A stretch of DNA of 64,000 nucleotides, from contig NZ_JACHJK010000011.1 in the NCBI RefSeq assembly GCF_014203595.1, forward strand, positions 124,001 to 188,000, read 5' to 3'. A model generated the notes under the pieces. That model was not told the DNA's origin and did no database searches. It was given only the letters and a program-made list of their open reading frames with translations. Source of the DNA: Streptomyces echinatus (GTDB lineage: Bacteria; Actinomycetota; Actinomycetes; Streptomycetales; Streptomycetaceae). Of the stretch, positions 28,450 to 37,147 are shown in pieces. Both the position numbers and the translations under genes were made by a program. Numbering within the stretch: position 1 is the stretch's first letter; every line of letters begins with the position of its first letter.

Positions 28450-29786
28450 GCGTCCACCTTCCTGGTCTGCGCGGCGGCCTGGGCCGAGGCGGTGAGGCTT
28501 CCGGCGACACCGCCGCCGGCGCCGCTGAAGTCGTATGCGGTCTCGGCGTGCTCGGCCTGGTCGATGCCGGAGATCTCCTCGTCCTCGGTGACCCGCATCC
28601 CGATCGTCCGGTCGAGGAGGAAGGCGAGGACGGCGGAGACGACCAGGGAGTAGGCGAGGACCGCGAAGACACCCGCGCACTGCTTCCACAGCTGGTCGAA
28701 GGAGTGGTCGCCGTAGAAGACGCCCGTCGCTTCCGACTGGCCCTTGCCGGTGGCGAAGAAGCCGATGAGCAGGGAGCCGAGGATGCCGCCGACCATGTGG
28801 ACGCCGACGACGTCGAGGGAGTCGTCGAAGCCGAACCGGAACTTCAGGCCGACGGCGGCGGCGCAGGCGACACCGGCGACGGCGCCGACGGCGATCGCGC
28901 CGAGCGGGGAGACCGCGCCGCCGGACGGGGTGATGGCGACCAGGCCGGCGACCGCGCCGGAGGCGGCGCCGAGCGTGGTGAACGCGCCGTGCCGGATCTT
29001 CTCGTAGGCGAGCCAGGCCAGCATCGCGGCGGCGGTGGCGACCTGCGTGTTGACGAACATCAGCGCGCCGACACCGTCGTCGTTGCCGAGCCAGGAGCCG
29101 GCGTTGAAACCGAACCAGCCGAACCAGAGCAGACCGGCGCCGAGCATGACCAGGGGCAGGCTGTGCGGGCGCATGGGGTCGCGCTTGAAGCCGACGCGCT
29201 TGCCGATGACGAGGATGACACCGAGCGCCGCCGCGCCGGCGTTGATGTGGACCGCCGTACCGCCCGCGAAGTCGATCACGCCGAGTTTGTAGGCCCAGCC
29301 GTCGGCGCCCCAGACCCAGTGGGCGACCGGGACGTAGACGATCGTGACCCACAGGGCGACGAAGAGCGCCCAGGCGGAGAACTTGACCCGGTCGGCGAGG
29401 GCGCCGCTGATCAGGGCCGGTGTGATGATCGCGAACATCAGCTGGAAGACCATGAAGACGAAGACCGGGATGGTGTAGCCGTCCCAGAGTTCGGTCAGCC
29501 CGATGTTGCTGAGGCCGATCCAGTCGGCGTTCCAGCCGAGGAGGCTGCTGCCCGTGCCGAAGGCGAGGGAGAAACCGTAGAGCACCCAGAGGATGGTGAC
29601 GATCCCGAGGCTGATGAAGCTCATCATCAGCATGTTCAGGGTGCTCTTGACGCGGACCATGCCTCCGTAGAAGAAGGCCAGGCCCGGGGTCATGAGCATC
29701 ACCAGGGCGGAGCAGATGAGCATGAAGCCTGTGTTGGCGGACGACAGTCTGGGTGCGTCCGCCGCAAGCATGACGGCTGGTGCCAT
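28446..29786 (-). CDS. amtB: Ammonium transporter AmtB
   Basis: Trimeric ammonium channel, 446 residues, 11 predicted TM helices with an extracellular N-terminus. The ATG at 29786 follows GAGGAG by 6-7 bases; the open frame extends further but lacks homology. Motifs include FFYGGMVR (residues 39-46), AGGTAVHINAGAAAL (pore His) and VHMVGGILG (second pore His). Operon amtB-glnK-glnD under a GlnR-type operator. Confidence 0.96.
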   Translation of the reverse strand: MAPAVMLAADAPRLSSANTGFMLICSALVMLMTPGLAFFYGGMVRVKSTLNMLMMSFISLGIVTILWVLYGFSLAFGTGSSLLGWNADWIGLSNIGLTELWDGYTIPVFVFMVFQLMFAIITPALISGALADRVKFSAWALFVALWVTIVYVPVAHWVWGADGWAYKLGVIDFAGGTAVHINAGAAALGVILVIGKRVGFKRDPMRPHSLPLVMLGAGLLWFGWFGFNAGSWLGNDDGVGALMFVNTQVATAAAMLAWLAYEKIRHGAFTTLGAASGAVAGLVAITPSGGAVSPLGAIAVGAVAGVACAAAVGLKFRFGFDDSLDVVGVHMVGGILGSLLIGFFATGKGQSEATGVFYGDHSFDQLWKQCAGVFAVLAYSLVVSAVLAFLLDRTIGMRVTEDEEISGIDQAEHAETAYDFSGAGGGVAGSLTASAQAAAQTRKVDA

Positions 29787-30255
29787 CGGCGTCTCCTCGT
29801 CGGTTGATACGGCCCCGTGCGGGCGGTGCCTGAGCGGTCCGGCGGTTGGGGGACGGGCCGGTTTATGCGCCATGAGACTGGCGCAGCGCGGTTTCGGTGG
29901 AGGCCCCTCGTTGTTTCGCCGGGGTGACGAAGGCGCCTTGCGTGTTACGCGTCCATGAACTGCCGGATGCCGGGCACACCGATCGTTATCGTGGCGCAAC
30001 CACCGGGAATCGCACGGCAACCACGCGTCGGGTGATCACGGCGGAGAGCGACCGTATGCGCAAGACGGCACGCGGCGCGGGCGGCCCGGACGGCGACCGC
30101 GTACGCGTGGGCGGTGCCGGTTCGGGCGCGGGGAAAGAGGCCGGGCGCGGGGAAACGGGCCGGCCGCGGCGGGCCTCTCGATGACCTGGCATGGGGGAGC
30201 CGAGTCGGGCAGTTCGGGAGGACCGGCCGCGGCCGGGGCTCGGGGTGCTGTGGGG
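29787..30255. other. Control region of amtB operon
   Basis: About 470 bases between nsdA stop and amtB start. It contains the GlnR-type operator listed separately, plus a lone GTTAC at 29944-29948 and a weak GTTAT-n6-GCAAC at 29985-30000 that might extend GlnR binding. The nsdA-proximal half is G/C-rich with no recognised gene. Confidence 0.5.
29891..29928 (-). promoter_or_regulatory. GlnR operator upstream of amtB
   Basis: On the amtB strand: GTCAC-n6-GAAAC-n6-GGGCC-n6-GAAAC. The first a/b pair is a full match to the GlnR half-site pattern (GTnAC-n6-GAAAC), and the second GAAAC lies exactly 22 bases from the first, as expected for tandem sites. It is centred about 120 bases before the amtB ATG. 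GlnR activation of amtB under nitrogen limitation is established in Streptomyces. Confidence 0.75.
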
Positions 30256-31734
30256 TCAGACCGCCTCTGCGTTCTCCGGCAGGTCGACGGCGAGCTTGTC
30301 GGAGAGGTCGATGACGGCGGCGAGGTCGCCGTGGTCGCGTACGGCCGTGTCGACCGTCTTGCGGATCCGTGTGTTCACCCGCTCGGAGCGGACCTTCTTG
30401 GCGATCTCCATGGCCTGCGCGGCGTACTCGGTGCTGTGCTCGGGCTCGCGCTGGAGGAGGTGCACGGTGGACATGCCGATGAGGTTGAGCGCGTACGACC
30501 GCTGGTGCTCGGGGTCGTTGGCGAACAGCTCCACGGCCCGCTGCATGAGCGGCTCGGCGAGGGAGGCGTAGGTGGGGCTGCGCCCGGCGACGTAGGCGAG
30601 GTCGCGGAAGGAGTGGGAGTTCTCGCCGTACAGCTCGGCCTCGGAGAAGAAGCGGATCCAGTCGGGGTCCGGCTCGTCCCACTCGTCGGCCTCGGCGAAG
30701 GTGTCCTCGGCCATGCGGACCGCGCGCTTGGTCTTGCCGGGCTGGCCCATGTTGGCGTAGGCGCGGGCCTCCATCGCATACAGCATGGCCTGGGTGCGCG
30801 GGCTCGCGCAGTCCCGGCTGCCGTACTGGGCGAGGTGGATCAGCTCCAGGGCGTCCTCGGGCCGGCCCAGGTGGATCATCTGGCGGCTCATGCTGGAGAG
30901 GACGTACGAGCCGAGGGGCTTGTCTCCGGCTTCCTTGGCCGCGTGCAGCGCGAGCACGAAGTACTTCTGCGCGGTGGGCTGCAGGCCGACGTCGTACGAC
31001 ATCCAGCCGGCCAGCTCGGCCAGCTCGGCGGCGACCTGGAACAGCTTGCGGGTGGTGGCCTCGGGCTGGGGCTCCTGGAGCAGGTCGGTGACCTCGTGCA
31101 GCTGGCCGACGACGGCCTTGCGGCGCAGCCCGCCGCCGCACTGGGCGTCCCACTGGCGGAACATGCGCGTGGTGGACTCCAGCAGGTCCAGCTCGGGCTG
31201 GGACAGCCGGCCCGGCCTGCGCGGGTCGGTCATGGGCCGGGGCTCGGCCGGGACCGGGGAGCCCGGGGCGGGCACGAGCCAGCGCTGCATGGGCTCGATG
31301 AGGGAGGGACCGGCGGACAGGGCGAGCGAGGTCCCGAGGAAGCCGCGCCGGGCGAGCATCAGGTCGCTGCGGGAGAACTCGCCGAGCAGGGCGACCGTCT
31401 GCGGGCCGGTCCACGGCAGGTCGACGCCGGAGGCGGCGGTCGACTGGCGGGCGGCGCGCAGGCCGAGGTCCTCGATGGAGACCACGCAGCCGAAGCGCTC
31501 AGAGAACAGCTCCGAGAGGATGCGCGGGATCGGTTCGCGCGGGTTCTCCCCGTCGAGCCAGCGGCGCACCCGGGAGGTGTCCGTGGAGATGTGGTTGGCC
31601 CCCAACTGGCGTGCCCTGCGGTTCACCTGGCGGGCCAGCTCGCCCTTGGACCAGCCGCTGCGCACGAACCACGAGCCGAGCAGCTCGTTGGGGCGCTTGT
31701 CAGCGTTCGTCCCGATACCGCCGTTGCCGCCCAC
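30256..31734 (-). CDS. nsdA: NsdA, negative regulator of sporulation and antibiotic production
   Basis: 492 residues from a GTG at 31734 with a GGGGG tract about 8 bases upstream. From the N-terminus: a helix-turn-helix-like segment (SKGELARQVNRRARQLG) of regulator type, then TPR-like helical repeats across the C-terminal two thirds. It matches my memory of S. coelicolor NsdA (SCO5582), whose loss increases actinorhodin and aerial development. Located directly upstream of amtB, as in S. coelicolor. Confidence 0.9.
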   Translation of the reverse strand: MGGNGGIGTNADKRPNELLGSWFVRSGWSKGELARQVNRRARQLGANHISTDTSRVRRWLDGENPREPIPRILSELFSERFGCVVSIEDLGLRAARQSTAASGVDLPWTGPQTVALLGEFSRSDLMLARRGFLGTSLALSAGPSLIEPMQRWLVPAPGSPVPAEPRPMTDPRRPGRLSQPELDLLESTTRMFRQWDAQCGGGLRRKAVVGQLHEVTDLLQEPQPEATTRKLFQVAAELAELAGWMSYDVGLQPTAQKYFVLALHAAKEAGDKPLGSYVLSSMSRQMIHLGRPEDALELIHLAQYGSRDCASPRTQAMLYAMEARAYANMGQPGKTKRAVRMAEDTFAEADEWDEPDPDWIRFFSEAELYGENSHSFRDLAYVAGRSPTYASLAEPLMQRAVELFANDPEHQRSYALNLIGMSTVHLLQREPEHSTEYAAQAMEIAKKVRSERVNTRIRKTVDTAVRDHGDLAAVIDLSDKLAVDLPENAEAV

Positions 31735-32192
31735 TGGAACGCCCCCATTCCTGAGACCACGTGTCGCCCTGATGCGCCAAGCCCTATCAGAATGCCGGTA
31801 AGTACGGCTCTCCGTCCGCCGGTTGTCACCCCTCGAACGAGCTGGCGACTTGCCTCCGGCATACCCACGAGCGCATGTGCCCCCAGGACTCGCACACTCA
31901 CAGTAGTCCTACGATCACCCGTCCAGCCACGGGGATCCCGGAAACGCCACCATTCGCCACCCCTTCGAATGAACTCACGGTCGGCTCCGCACGATTCACT
32001 TGACACAGGACGGCCGGGAGTCGGCGGAGTGATGCATCCAGGGGCGCATGAACCCCGGTGCGCCACCCGGTGCGCTCCAAGGCGCCGCCTTGTCCGTGCG
32101 ACCGCATGGGAAGGCGGAGCCGTAGCGTTACGTTCCGCTTCCGTCCCGTTCCGCGTCGTAACCACCGGCGCGCCGGACCCGTTGGAGGGGGC
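31735..32192. other. Intergenic region, nsdA / prim-pol divergent promoters
   Basis: About 460 bases upstream of both nsdA and the prim-pol gene. It has long A/C-rich stretches but no clear -10/-35 pairs or palindromes I can support, and no coding pattern on either strand. Confidence 0.4.
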
Positions 32193-32849
32193 ATGGGCTT
32201 CACGATCGGCGGCATCCGCGAGATCCGCTCCGGCACGCGTCGGCGCGGCCGCTCCGCGGAGTGCACGGCCGTCGCCGAGTTCACCGGGCTGTGGGGCTGG
32301 GACGTGGTGCTGGGGGCGCGGGCCGCCGGGGACGTCTGCTCGTGCGGCCGGTCCGACTGCCCGGCGCCGGGAGCGCATCCGCTGCACTTCGCCCCCCACG
32401 TGCCGGCCGGGGCCACGCTGGACGAGGTGACCAAGGCCTGGTCCGAGTTCCCGGGCGCCTCGGTGATGCTGCCGGTCGGCCGGGCGTTCGACGTCATCGA
32501 GGTCTCGGAACCGGCCGGCCGCCGCGCCCTGGTCCGGCTGGAACGCATGGGCCTCCCCCTCGGCCCGGTCACCGCGGGCCCGGACGGCCGCGCCCGCTTC
32601 TTCGTCGCGCCCGGCGCCGCCGCCGACCTCCCCCGGCTGCTCTACCGCATGGGCTGGGACGACCCGGCCGCCCTCGACCTGCGCGGTCTCGGCCCCGGCA
32701 CGTACCTCACCGCGCCGCCCTCGGACCGGGGCGGCCTGGGCCCGGTGCGCTGGCTGCGCCCGCCCGCGCTGGACTGCGCGACCCGGCCCCCGGCGGCACG
32801 GCTCCTGCTGGGCACCCTGGCGTACGTCGCCCACCGCTCGCGTCCCTGA
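32193..32849 (+). CDS. Small bifunctional primase/polymerase (prim-pol) domain protein
   Basis: 218 residues from the ATG at 32193, which has GGAGGGG 5 bases upstream. It contains the Cys motif CSCGRSDCPAPGAHPLHFAP typical of N-terminal prim-pol domain proteins (PF09250 group, by memory). Compared with larger primases it is only the N-terminal module, and the full set of catalytic acidic residues is not obvious, so polymerase activity is doubtful. A conserved Streptomyces gene between nsdA and ftsY. Confidence 0.75.
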   Translation: MGFTIGGIREIRSGTRRRGRSAECTAVAEFTGLWGWDVVLGARAAGDVCSCGRSDCPAPGAHPLHFAPHVPAGATLDEVTKAWSEFPGASVMLPVGRAFDVIEVSEPAGRRALVRLERMGLPLGPVTAGPDGRARFFVAPGAAADLPRLLYRMGWDDPAALDLRGLGPGTYLTAPPSDRGGLGPVRWLRPPALDCATRPPAARLLLGTLAYVAHRSRP

Positions 32850-32865
32850 CCCGCCGCCGAAAGGC

Positions 32866-32906
32866 GAAGCGCCCGTCCCCAACTGCACCTTGGGGGCGGG
32901 CGCTTC
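32866..32906. terminator. Bidirectional terminator
   Basis: A 17-bp stem with a single mismatch (32866-32882 against 32890-32906) around a 7-base loop, placed between the convergent prim-pol and ftsY genes. It can serve both strands. Confidence 0.85.
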
Positions 32907-32965
32907 TCGCGATCATCCGGGAACGTTCCCGGCCGACGGGGCACCTCCGGAGGGCCGGGGCGGGG

Positions 32966-34168
32966 TCAGTCGCCGATCAGGGCGTCCACGAACGCCTCCG
33001 GCTCGAACGGCGCGAGATCGTCCGCGCCCTCGCCGAGCCCGATCAGCTTGACCGGCACGCCCAGCTCGCGCTGGACCGCGACCACGATGCCGCCCTTGGC
33101 CGTGCCGTCCAGCTTGGTCAGCACGATGCCGGTGATGTCCACGACCTCGGCGAACACACGGGCCTGCACCAGGCCGTTCTGGCCGGTGGTGGCGTCCAGG
33201 ACGAGCAGCACCTCGTCCAGCGGCGCGTGCTTCTCCACGACCCGCTTGACCTTGCCCAGCTCGTCCATGAGACCGGTCTTGGTGTGCAGGCGGCCGGCGG
33301 TGTCGATGAGGACGACGTCGACCCCCATCTCCTTGCCCTCCTTGACCGCGTCGAAGGCGACGGAGGCGGGATCGCCGGCTTCCGGACCGCGCACGGTGTA
33401 GGCGCCGACGCGCTCGCCCCAGGTCTGGAGCTGGTCGGCGGCGGCGGCGCGGAAGGTGTCGGCGGCGCCGAGCACGACCGTGCGGCCGTCGGCCACGAGC
33501 ACCCGGGCGAGCTTGCCGGTGGTGGTGGTCTTGCCGGTGCCGTTGACGCCGACGACCATCACGATGCCGGGCTTGCGGTCCTCGGGCTCGGTCTTGACCG
33601 TGCGGTCGACGTCGGTGCCGACCAGCGTGAGGAGTTCGTCGCGGAGCAGGCCGCGCAGTTCCTCGGGGGTGCGGGTGCCGAGCACCCTGACGCGTTCGCG
33701 CAGGCGCTCGACCAGTTCCTGGGTCGGCTGCACGCCGACGTCGGCGGTGAGCAGTGTGTCCTCGATCTCCTCCCAGGTGTCCTCGTCCAGATGCTCGCGG
33801 GAGAGCAGCGTGAGCAGGCCCTTGCCGAGGGCGTTCTGCGAGCGGGACAGGCGGGTGCGCAGGCGGACCAGCCGGCCTGCGGTGGGCTCCGGGATCTCGA
33901 TCTCGGGAGCCTCGACAACGGGGGGTTCCTCGACGACGACCGGTGCGGGGCCGCCCGGGAGATCCACCTCCTCGATCGTCCGGCGCGGTTCGTCGCGCGG
34001 CGTCTCGGCCTCGTCGCCGACGTGCGGCTCGGCCGGGGGCGCGGTGATGTCGGGCGTCTTCGGGGGCGGCGGAGGCAGCGACTTCCGGCGTCGGCTGCCC
34101 ACGATCAGCCCGCCGAGCGCACCGAGCACGACCACGGCGATGACTACAGCAAGGATGACGGTTTCCAT
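32966..34168 (-). CDS. ftsY: SRP receptor FtsY
   Basis: Docks the SRP-ribosome complex at the membrane. 400 residues from METVILAVVIAVVVLGALGG (ATG 34168; another ATG at 34189 is possible). N-terminal TM helix 3-24, a Pro/Glu-rich acidic A domain to about 100, then the NG GTPase with GVNGTGKTTTTGKLA (207-221), DTAGRLHTK and TKLDGTAKGG. The N-terminal TM is characteristic of actinobacterial FtsY. Confidence 0.95.
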   Translation of the reverse strand: METVILAVVIAVVVLGALGGLIVGSRRRKSLPPPPPKTPDITAPPAEPHVGDEAETPRDEPRRTIEEVDLPGGPAPVVVEEPPVVEAPEIEIPEPTAGRLVRLRTRLSRSQNALGKGLLTLLSREHLDEDTWEEIEDTLLTADVGVQPTQELVERLRERVRVLGTRTPEELRGLLRDELLTLVGTDVDRTVKTEPEDRKPGIVMVVGVNGTGKTTTTGKLARVLVADGRTVVLGAADTFRAAAADQLQTWGERVGAYTVRGPEAGDPASVAFDAVKEGKEMGVDVVLIDTAGRLHTKTGLMDELGKVKRVVEKHAPLDEVLLVLDATTGQNGLVQARVFAEVVDITGIVLTKLDGTAKGGIVVAVQRELGVPVKLIGLGEGADDLAPFEPEAFVDALIGD

Positions 34169-34270
34169 AACCCGACCAGTATCGGCCATGGGTGTCACCA
34201 GAGCCCCGTTTGTGGCTTCCTCCGAGAGACAAACTGCACGTAGCATGAGGACTCGGAGCAAAGTACGATG

Positions 34271-34305
34271 GTGGCAACTCTATCCACGCGCGTAGAGTCC
34301 CACCG
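34271..34305 (+). promoter_or_regulatory. Inverted repeat operator/leader hairpin before permease gene
   Basis: GGTGG-CA-ACTCTA / TAGAGT-C-CCACC: arms 34271-34283 and 34294-34305 around a 10-base CACGCGCG-containing centre. A possible -10 TACGAT lies at 34265-34270, so the repeat would overlap the transcription start, 34 bases before the ATG. It is either a repressor site or an RNA hairpin; the regulator is unknown. Confidence 0.5.
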
Positions 34306-34338
34306 TCACACTGTCCCCCCACGTCTGGCACCTCTTCC

Positions 34339-35790
34339 ATGAGCAAATCCGTCGAGACCGAGGGCGCTCTCGAAACCCGCGGTATCGAGCAGGTCCCCGA
34401 CCACGAGCGCACCGCACGGACCCGAGAGCTGTTCCCCACCTGGGTCGGCGCGAACATCAGCGTGCTGCTGCTGACCATGGGCGCGAGCCTGGTCGTGGCG
34501 TATCACCTGAACATCTGGCAGGCGCTGGTCGTCGCCGTGGCGGCACCGATCGTGTCGTACGGCCTCGTCGGCCTGATCGGCATCGCGGGCAAGCGGGGCG
34601 GCGCGCCCGGCATGGCACTGTCGCGCGCGGTCTTCGGACAGCGCGGCAATCTGCTGCCCGGTTCGCTGATCTGGGTGGCCCGCTGGGGCTGGGAGACGAT
34701 CAACGCGGTCACCGGCGCCTACGCGATGCTCACCATCCTGGACATCCTGTTCGGCATCGAGGCGAACAGCGTGCTGGACATGGTGACGCTGCTGGTGTTC
34801 GTCGTCGCGACCTTCGCGATCTCCGGGCTCGGCATCAACGCCGTGCAGAAGTGCAACAAGTACGCGACGTATTTCTTCGGCGTCTTCTCCGTGCTGGTCC
34901 TGGGCTACCTGGTCGCCAACACCGACTGGTCCAAGGTCATGGACCACAGCGCCGGCTCCACGGCAGCGGTGATCACCGGCGTCGGCATGATCGCGGCCGG
35001 CGGTGTCAGCTGGATCCCGTCCGCGCCCGACTTCACGCGTTACCTGCCGCGCACGGCGTCCTCCAAGGCGATCGTGGGCACGGCGGTCGGCGGCGCCGGG
35101 GTCGTCGTCCTCCCCATGGTGCTGATGGGCGCGGTGATGGCGGTGTCGACGCCGGACCTGGCCTCGGCGACCGACCCGGTCTCCTTCCTCGGCGAGATCC
35201 TGCCGACGTGGATCGCGGTGCCGTACCTGTTCATCGCGCTGATCGGCATGCTGCTGATCAACTCGATGTCGATGTACTCGGCGGGCTTCACCGCGCAGAC
35301 CCTCGGCTTCAAGGTGCCGCGGCACTGGGCGGTCTCGGTCAACGCCGTGATCTCGCTGATCTTCGGCGGGGTGCTGATGCTGGTGGCGACGAGCTTCATG
35401 GGCTCGTTCATCGCCTTCCTGTCGCTGCTGGCGGTCGCCTTCTCCGCGTGGGTCGGCGTGTTCGGCGCGGACATGCTGCGCCGCACGGAGTACGACGGCG
35501 AGGCGATGACCGACACCACCCGCACCAGCGCCTACTGGTACAAGGGCGGCTTCTCCCCCGCCGCCGTCGCCGCCTGGGCCATCGGCCTGCTGTCGGGCCT
35601 GATGTTCACCACCTCGGACTGGTTCACCGGCCCGCTCGCGAAGAACAACGTGATCGGCGAGTACGGCCTCGGCTGGGTCGCCACGGTCGTGATCTCGGGT
35701 CTGCTGTACCTGGTGCTGCCCAAGCCGTCGGTGACCACCCCGGCCGAGGTGTCCGAGACCACCGAGGAGCGGGCGACCGCCGCCGTCTGA
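34339..35790 (+). CDS. NCS1-family cytosine/purine permease
   Basis: 483 residues, about 12 TM helices. NCS1 signs include RELFPTWVGANISVLLLTMG (TM1 region), the GKRGGAPGMALSRAVFGQRG segment and SWIPSAPDFTRYLP in the middle. Imports a nucleobase or related ring with H+ or Na+; the substrate is likely cytosine or a purine by similarity to CodB, but cannot be fixed from sequence alone. There is no codA-like deaminase beside it. Confidence 0.88.
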   Translation: MSKSVETEGALETRGIEQVPDHERTARTRELFPTWVGANISVLLLTMGASLVVAYHLNIWQALVVAVAAPIVSYGLVGLIGIAGKRGGAPGMALSRAVFGQRGNLLPGSLIWVARWGWETINAVTGAYAMLTILDILFGIEANSVLDMVTLLVFVVATFAISGLGINAVQKCNKYATYFFGVFSVLVLGYLVANTDWSKVMDHSAGSTAAVITGVGMIAAGGVSWIPSAPDFTRYLPRTASSKAIVGTAVGGAGVVVLPMVLMGAVMAVSTPDLASATDPVSFLGEILPTWIAVPYLFIALIGMLLINSMSMYSAGFTAQTLGFKVPRHWAVSVNAVISLIFGGVLMLVATSFMGSFIAFLSLLAVAFSAWVGVFGADMLRRTEYDGEAMTDTTRTSAYWYKGGFSPAAVAAWAIGLLSGLMFTTSDWFTGPLAKNNVIGEYGLGWVATVVISGLLYLVLPKPSVTTPAEVSETTEERATAAV

Positions 35791-35822
35791 CCGCGCCGTC
35801 GGCCGGTCACCCTCCTGGCTAT

Positions 35823-35837
35823 CTGACGCTACGTCAG
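35823..35837 (+). promoter_or_regulatory. Palindrome CTGACG-CTA-CGTCAG
   Basis: A perfect 6+3+6 palindrome 44 bases before the ATG of the LLM-type oxidoreductase, in the 91-base gap after the permease. Position and symmetry suggest a dimeric repressor operator. It is not in a coding frame. Confidence 0.5.
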
Positions 35838-35881
35838 CTACCGTCCCCCTCCACCGCAGCGCACCGGAGGGGGACTTTCCC

Positions 35882-36853
35882 ATGCCCGTCACGGTCGTAC
35901 GTTTCAACCTCGTCGCTCCCGGCGCGAGCCCCGCCGCCCTCTCCGCCCGCTACCGGGCCGCCCTGGAGATGGCCGCGTACGCCGACGAGCACGGCGTCAG
36001 CACCGTGCAGACCGAGGAGCACCACGGCGCCGAGAACAACTGGCTGCCGTCGCCGTTCGCCTTCGCGGGCGCGGTGTTCGGGGCCACCCGCCGGATCGCG
36101 GTGACCGTGTCGGCGGTGATCGGTCCGCTGCACGACCCGCTGCGGCTGGCCGAGGAGATCGCCGTACTGGACCTGCTGAGCGCCGGGCGGCTGGTGACGG
36201 TGGCCGGGATCGGCTACCGGCCCGAGGAGTACGCCCTCTTCGACGTGGACTGGAAGCGACGCGGCCGGCTGCAGGACGAGCTGCTGGAGACGCTGCTGAA
36301 GGCCTGGTCGGGCGAGGAGTTCGAGTACCGGGGCCGCAGCGTACGGCTCACCCCGCGGCCGTACACCGATCCGCATCCCCTGCTGCTGGTCGGCGGCTCC
36401 TCCAGGGCCGCCGCCCGCCGGGCCGCCCGGCTGGGCCTGCCGTTCTTCCCGAGCGCGCATCTGCCGGAGCTGGAGGCGTACTACAAGGAGCAGCTCACCG
36501 CCCACGGCACGGAGGGCTGGGTCATGATGCCCGCTGCCGAGACCCCGCTGCTGCACATCGCCGAGGACCCGGACCGGGCCTGGGCGCACCACGGCGAGCA
36601 CTTCCTGCACGAGGCGCGGACGTACGCCTCCTGGCAGTCCGGGCAGATCCGCTCGGCGGTGAAGTCGGCGGCCACGACGGTGGACGAACTGCGCGCGGAG
36701 GGCGTGTACCGGATCCTGACGCCGGAGGAGTGCGTGGCGCTGGGTGCCGACAGTCTCGTCCTGCACCCCCTGGTGGGCGGAATGCCGCTGGAGGAGGGCT
36801 GGCGAAGCCTGCACCTGTTCGCCGAACGGGTGCTTCCGGGGCTGGGCGGCTGA
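35882..36853 (+). CDS. LLM-class flavin-dependent oxidoreductase
   Basis: 323 residues; luciferase-like TIM-barrel monooxygenase or oxidoreductase using FMN (or F420 in some actinobacterial members). ATG 35882 follows GGAGGGGG by about 6 bases. Landmarks: VQTEEHHGAENNWLPSP near residue 42, VSAVIGPLHDPLRLAEEIAVLDLLSAGR, LLLVGGSSRAAARRAA near the phosphate site. The substrate is unknown and the flavin reductase partner is not in the neighbourhood. Confidence 0.88.
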   Translation: MPVTVVRFNLVAPGASPAALSARYRAALEMAAYADEHGVSTVQTEEHHGAENNWLPSPFAFAGAVFGATRRIAVTVSAVIGPLHDPLRLAEEIAVLDLLSAGRLVTVAGIGYRPEEYALFDVDWKRRGRLQDELLETLLKAWSGEEFEYRGRSVRLTPRPYTDPHPLLLVGGSSRAAARRAARLGLPFFPSAHLPELEAYYKEQLTAHGTEGWVMMPAAETPLLHIAEDPDRAWAHHGEHFLHEARTYASWQSGQIRSAVKSAATTVDELRAEGVYRILTPEECVALGADSLVLHPLVGGMPLEEGWRSLHLFAERVLPGLGG

Positions 36854-36858
36854 GGCCG

Positions 36859-36972
36859 GCGATTGGCGGATCCGTTCCGGCGCCGGTCGGAGCCGCCCGG
36901 CGTTTGCGCAGGTCAGGCTCGTGCGATCCGTGGTGTGGGGGGGGCGGGTGGTGGAACGGATCCGCCAATCGC
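36859..36972. repeat. 20-bp perfect inverted repeat, 74-bp spacer
   Basis: GCGATTGGCGGATCCGTTCC at 36859-36878 is repeated as its exact reverse complement at 36953-36972, each arm containing GGATCC. The spacer (36879-36952) and flanks show no coding pattern. It sits just after the LLM-type gene and opposite the end of glcP. It could form a cruciform, be the remnant of a small element, or act as a long-stem transcription end. The rest of 36973-37147 is very G-rich. Confidence 0.85.
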
Positions 36973-37147
36973 TCCCTCCGGGCCGCCGGGCGGCCGGGGC
37001 TTCGGGCGGCCGGGGCGGCCGGCCGCCGGGTGGTGGGTGCGGCACCGCCGCCCCCGGGCCGGTGGGGGCCGGGCCGGGGGCGGCGGACGGTACGAGGAGA
37101 GGGGCAGCGGGGACTTGGCCCTTCTCCCCGAGTTCGGGGGCCGGTGA

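Noticed and set aside
31898..32572. Minus-strand open frame opposite the prim-pol gene
   Set aside because: It lacks a ribosome-binding site and recognised motifs, while the plus-strand frame has the family Cys motif and a good ribosome-binding site.
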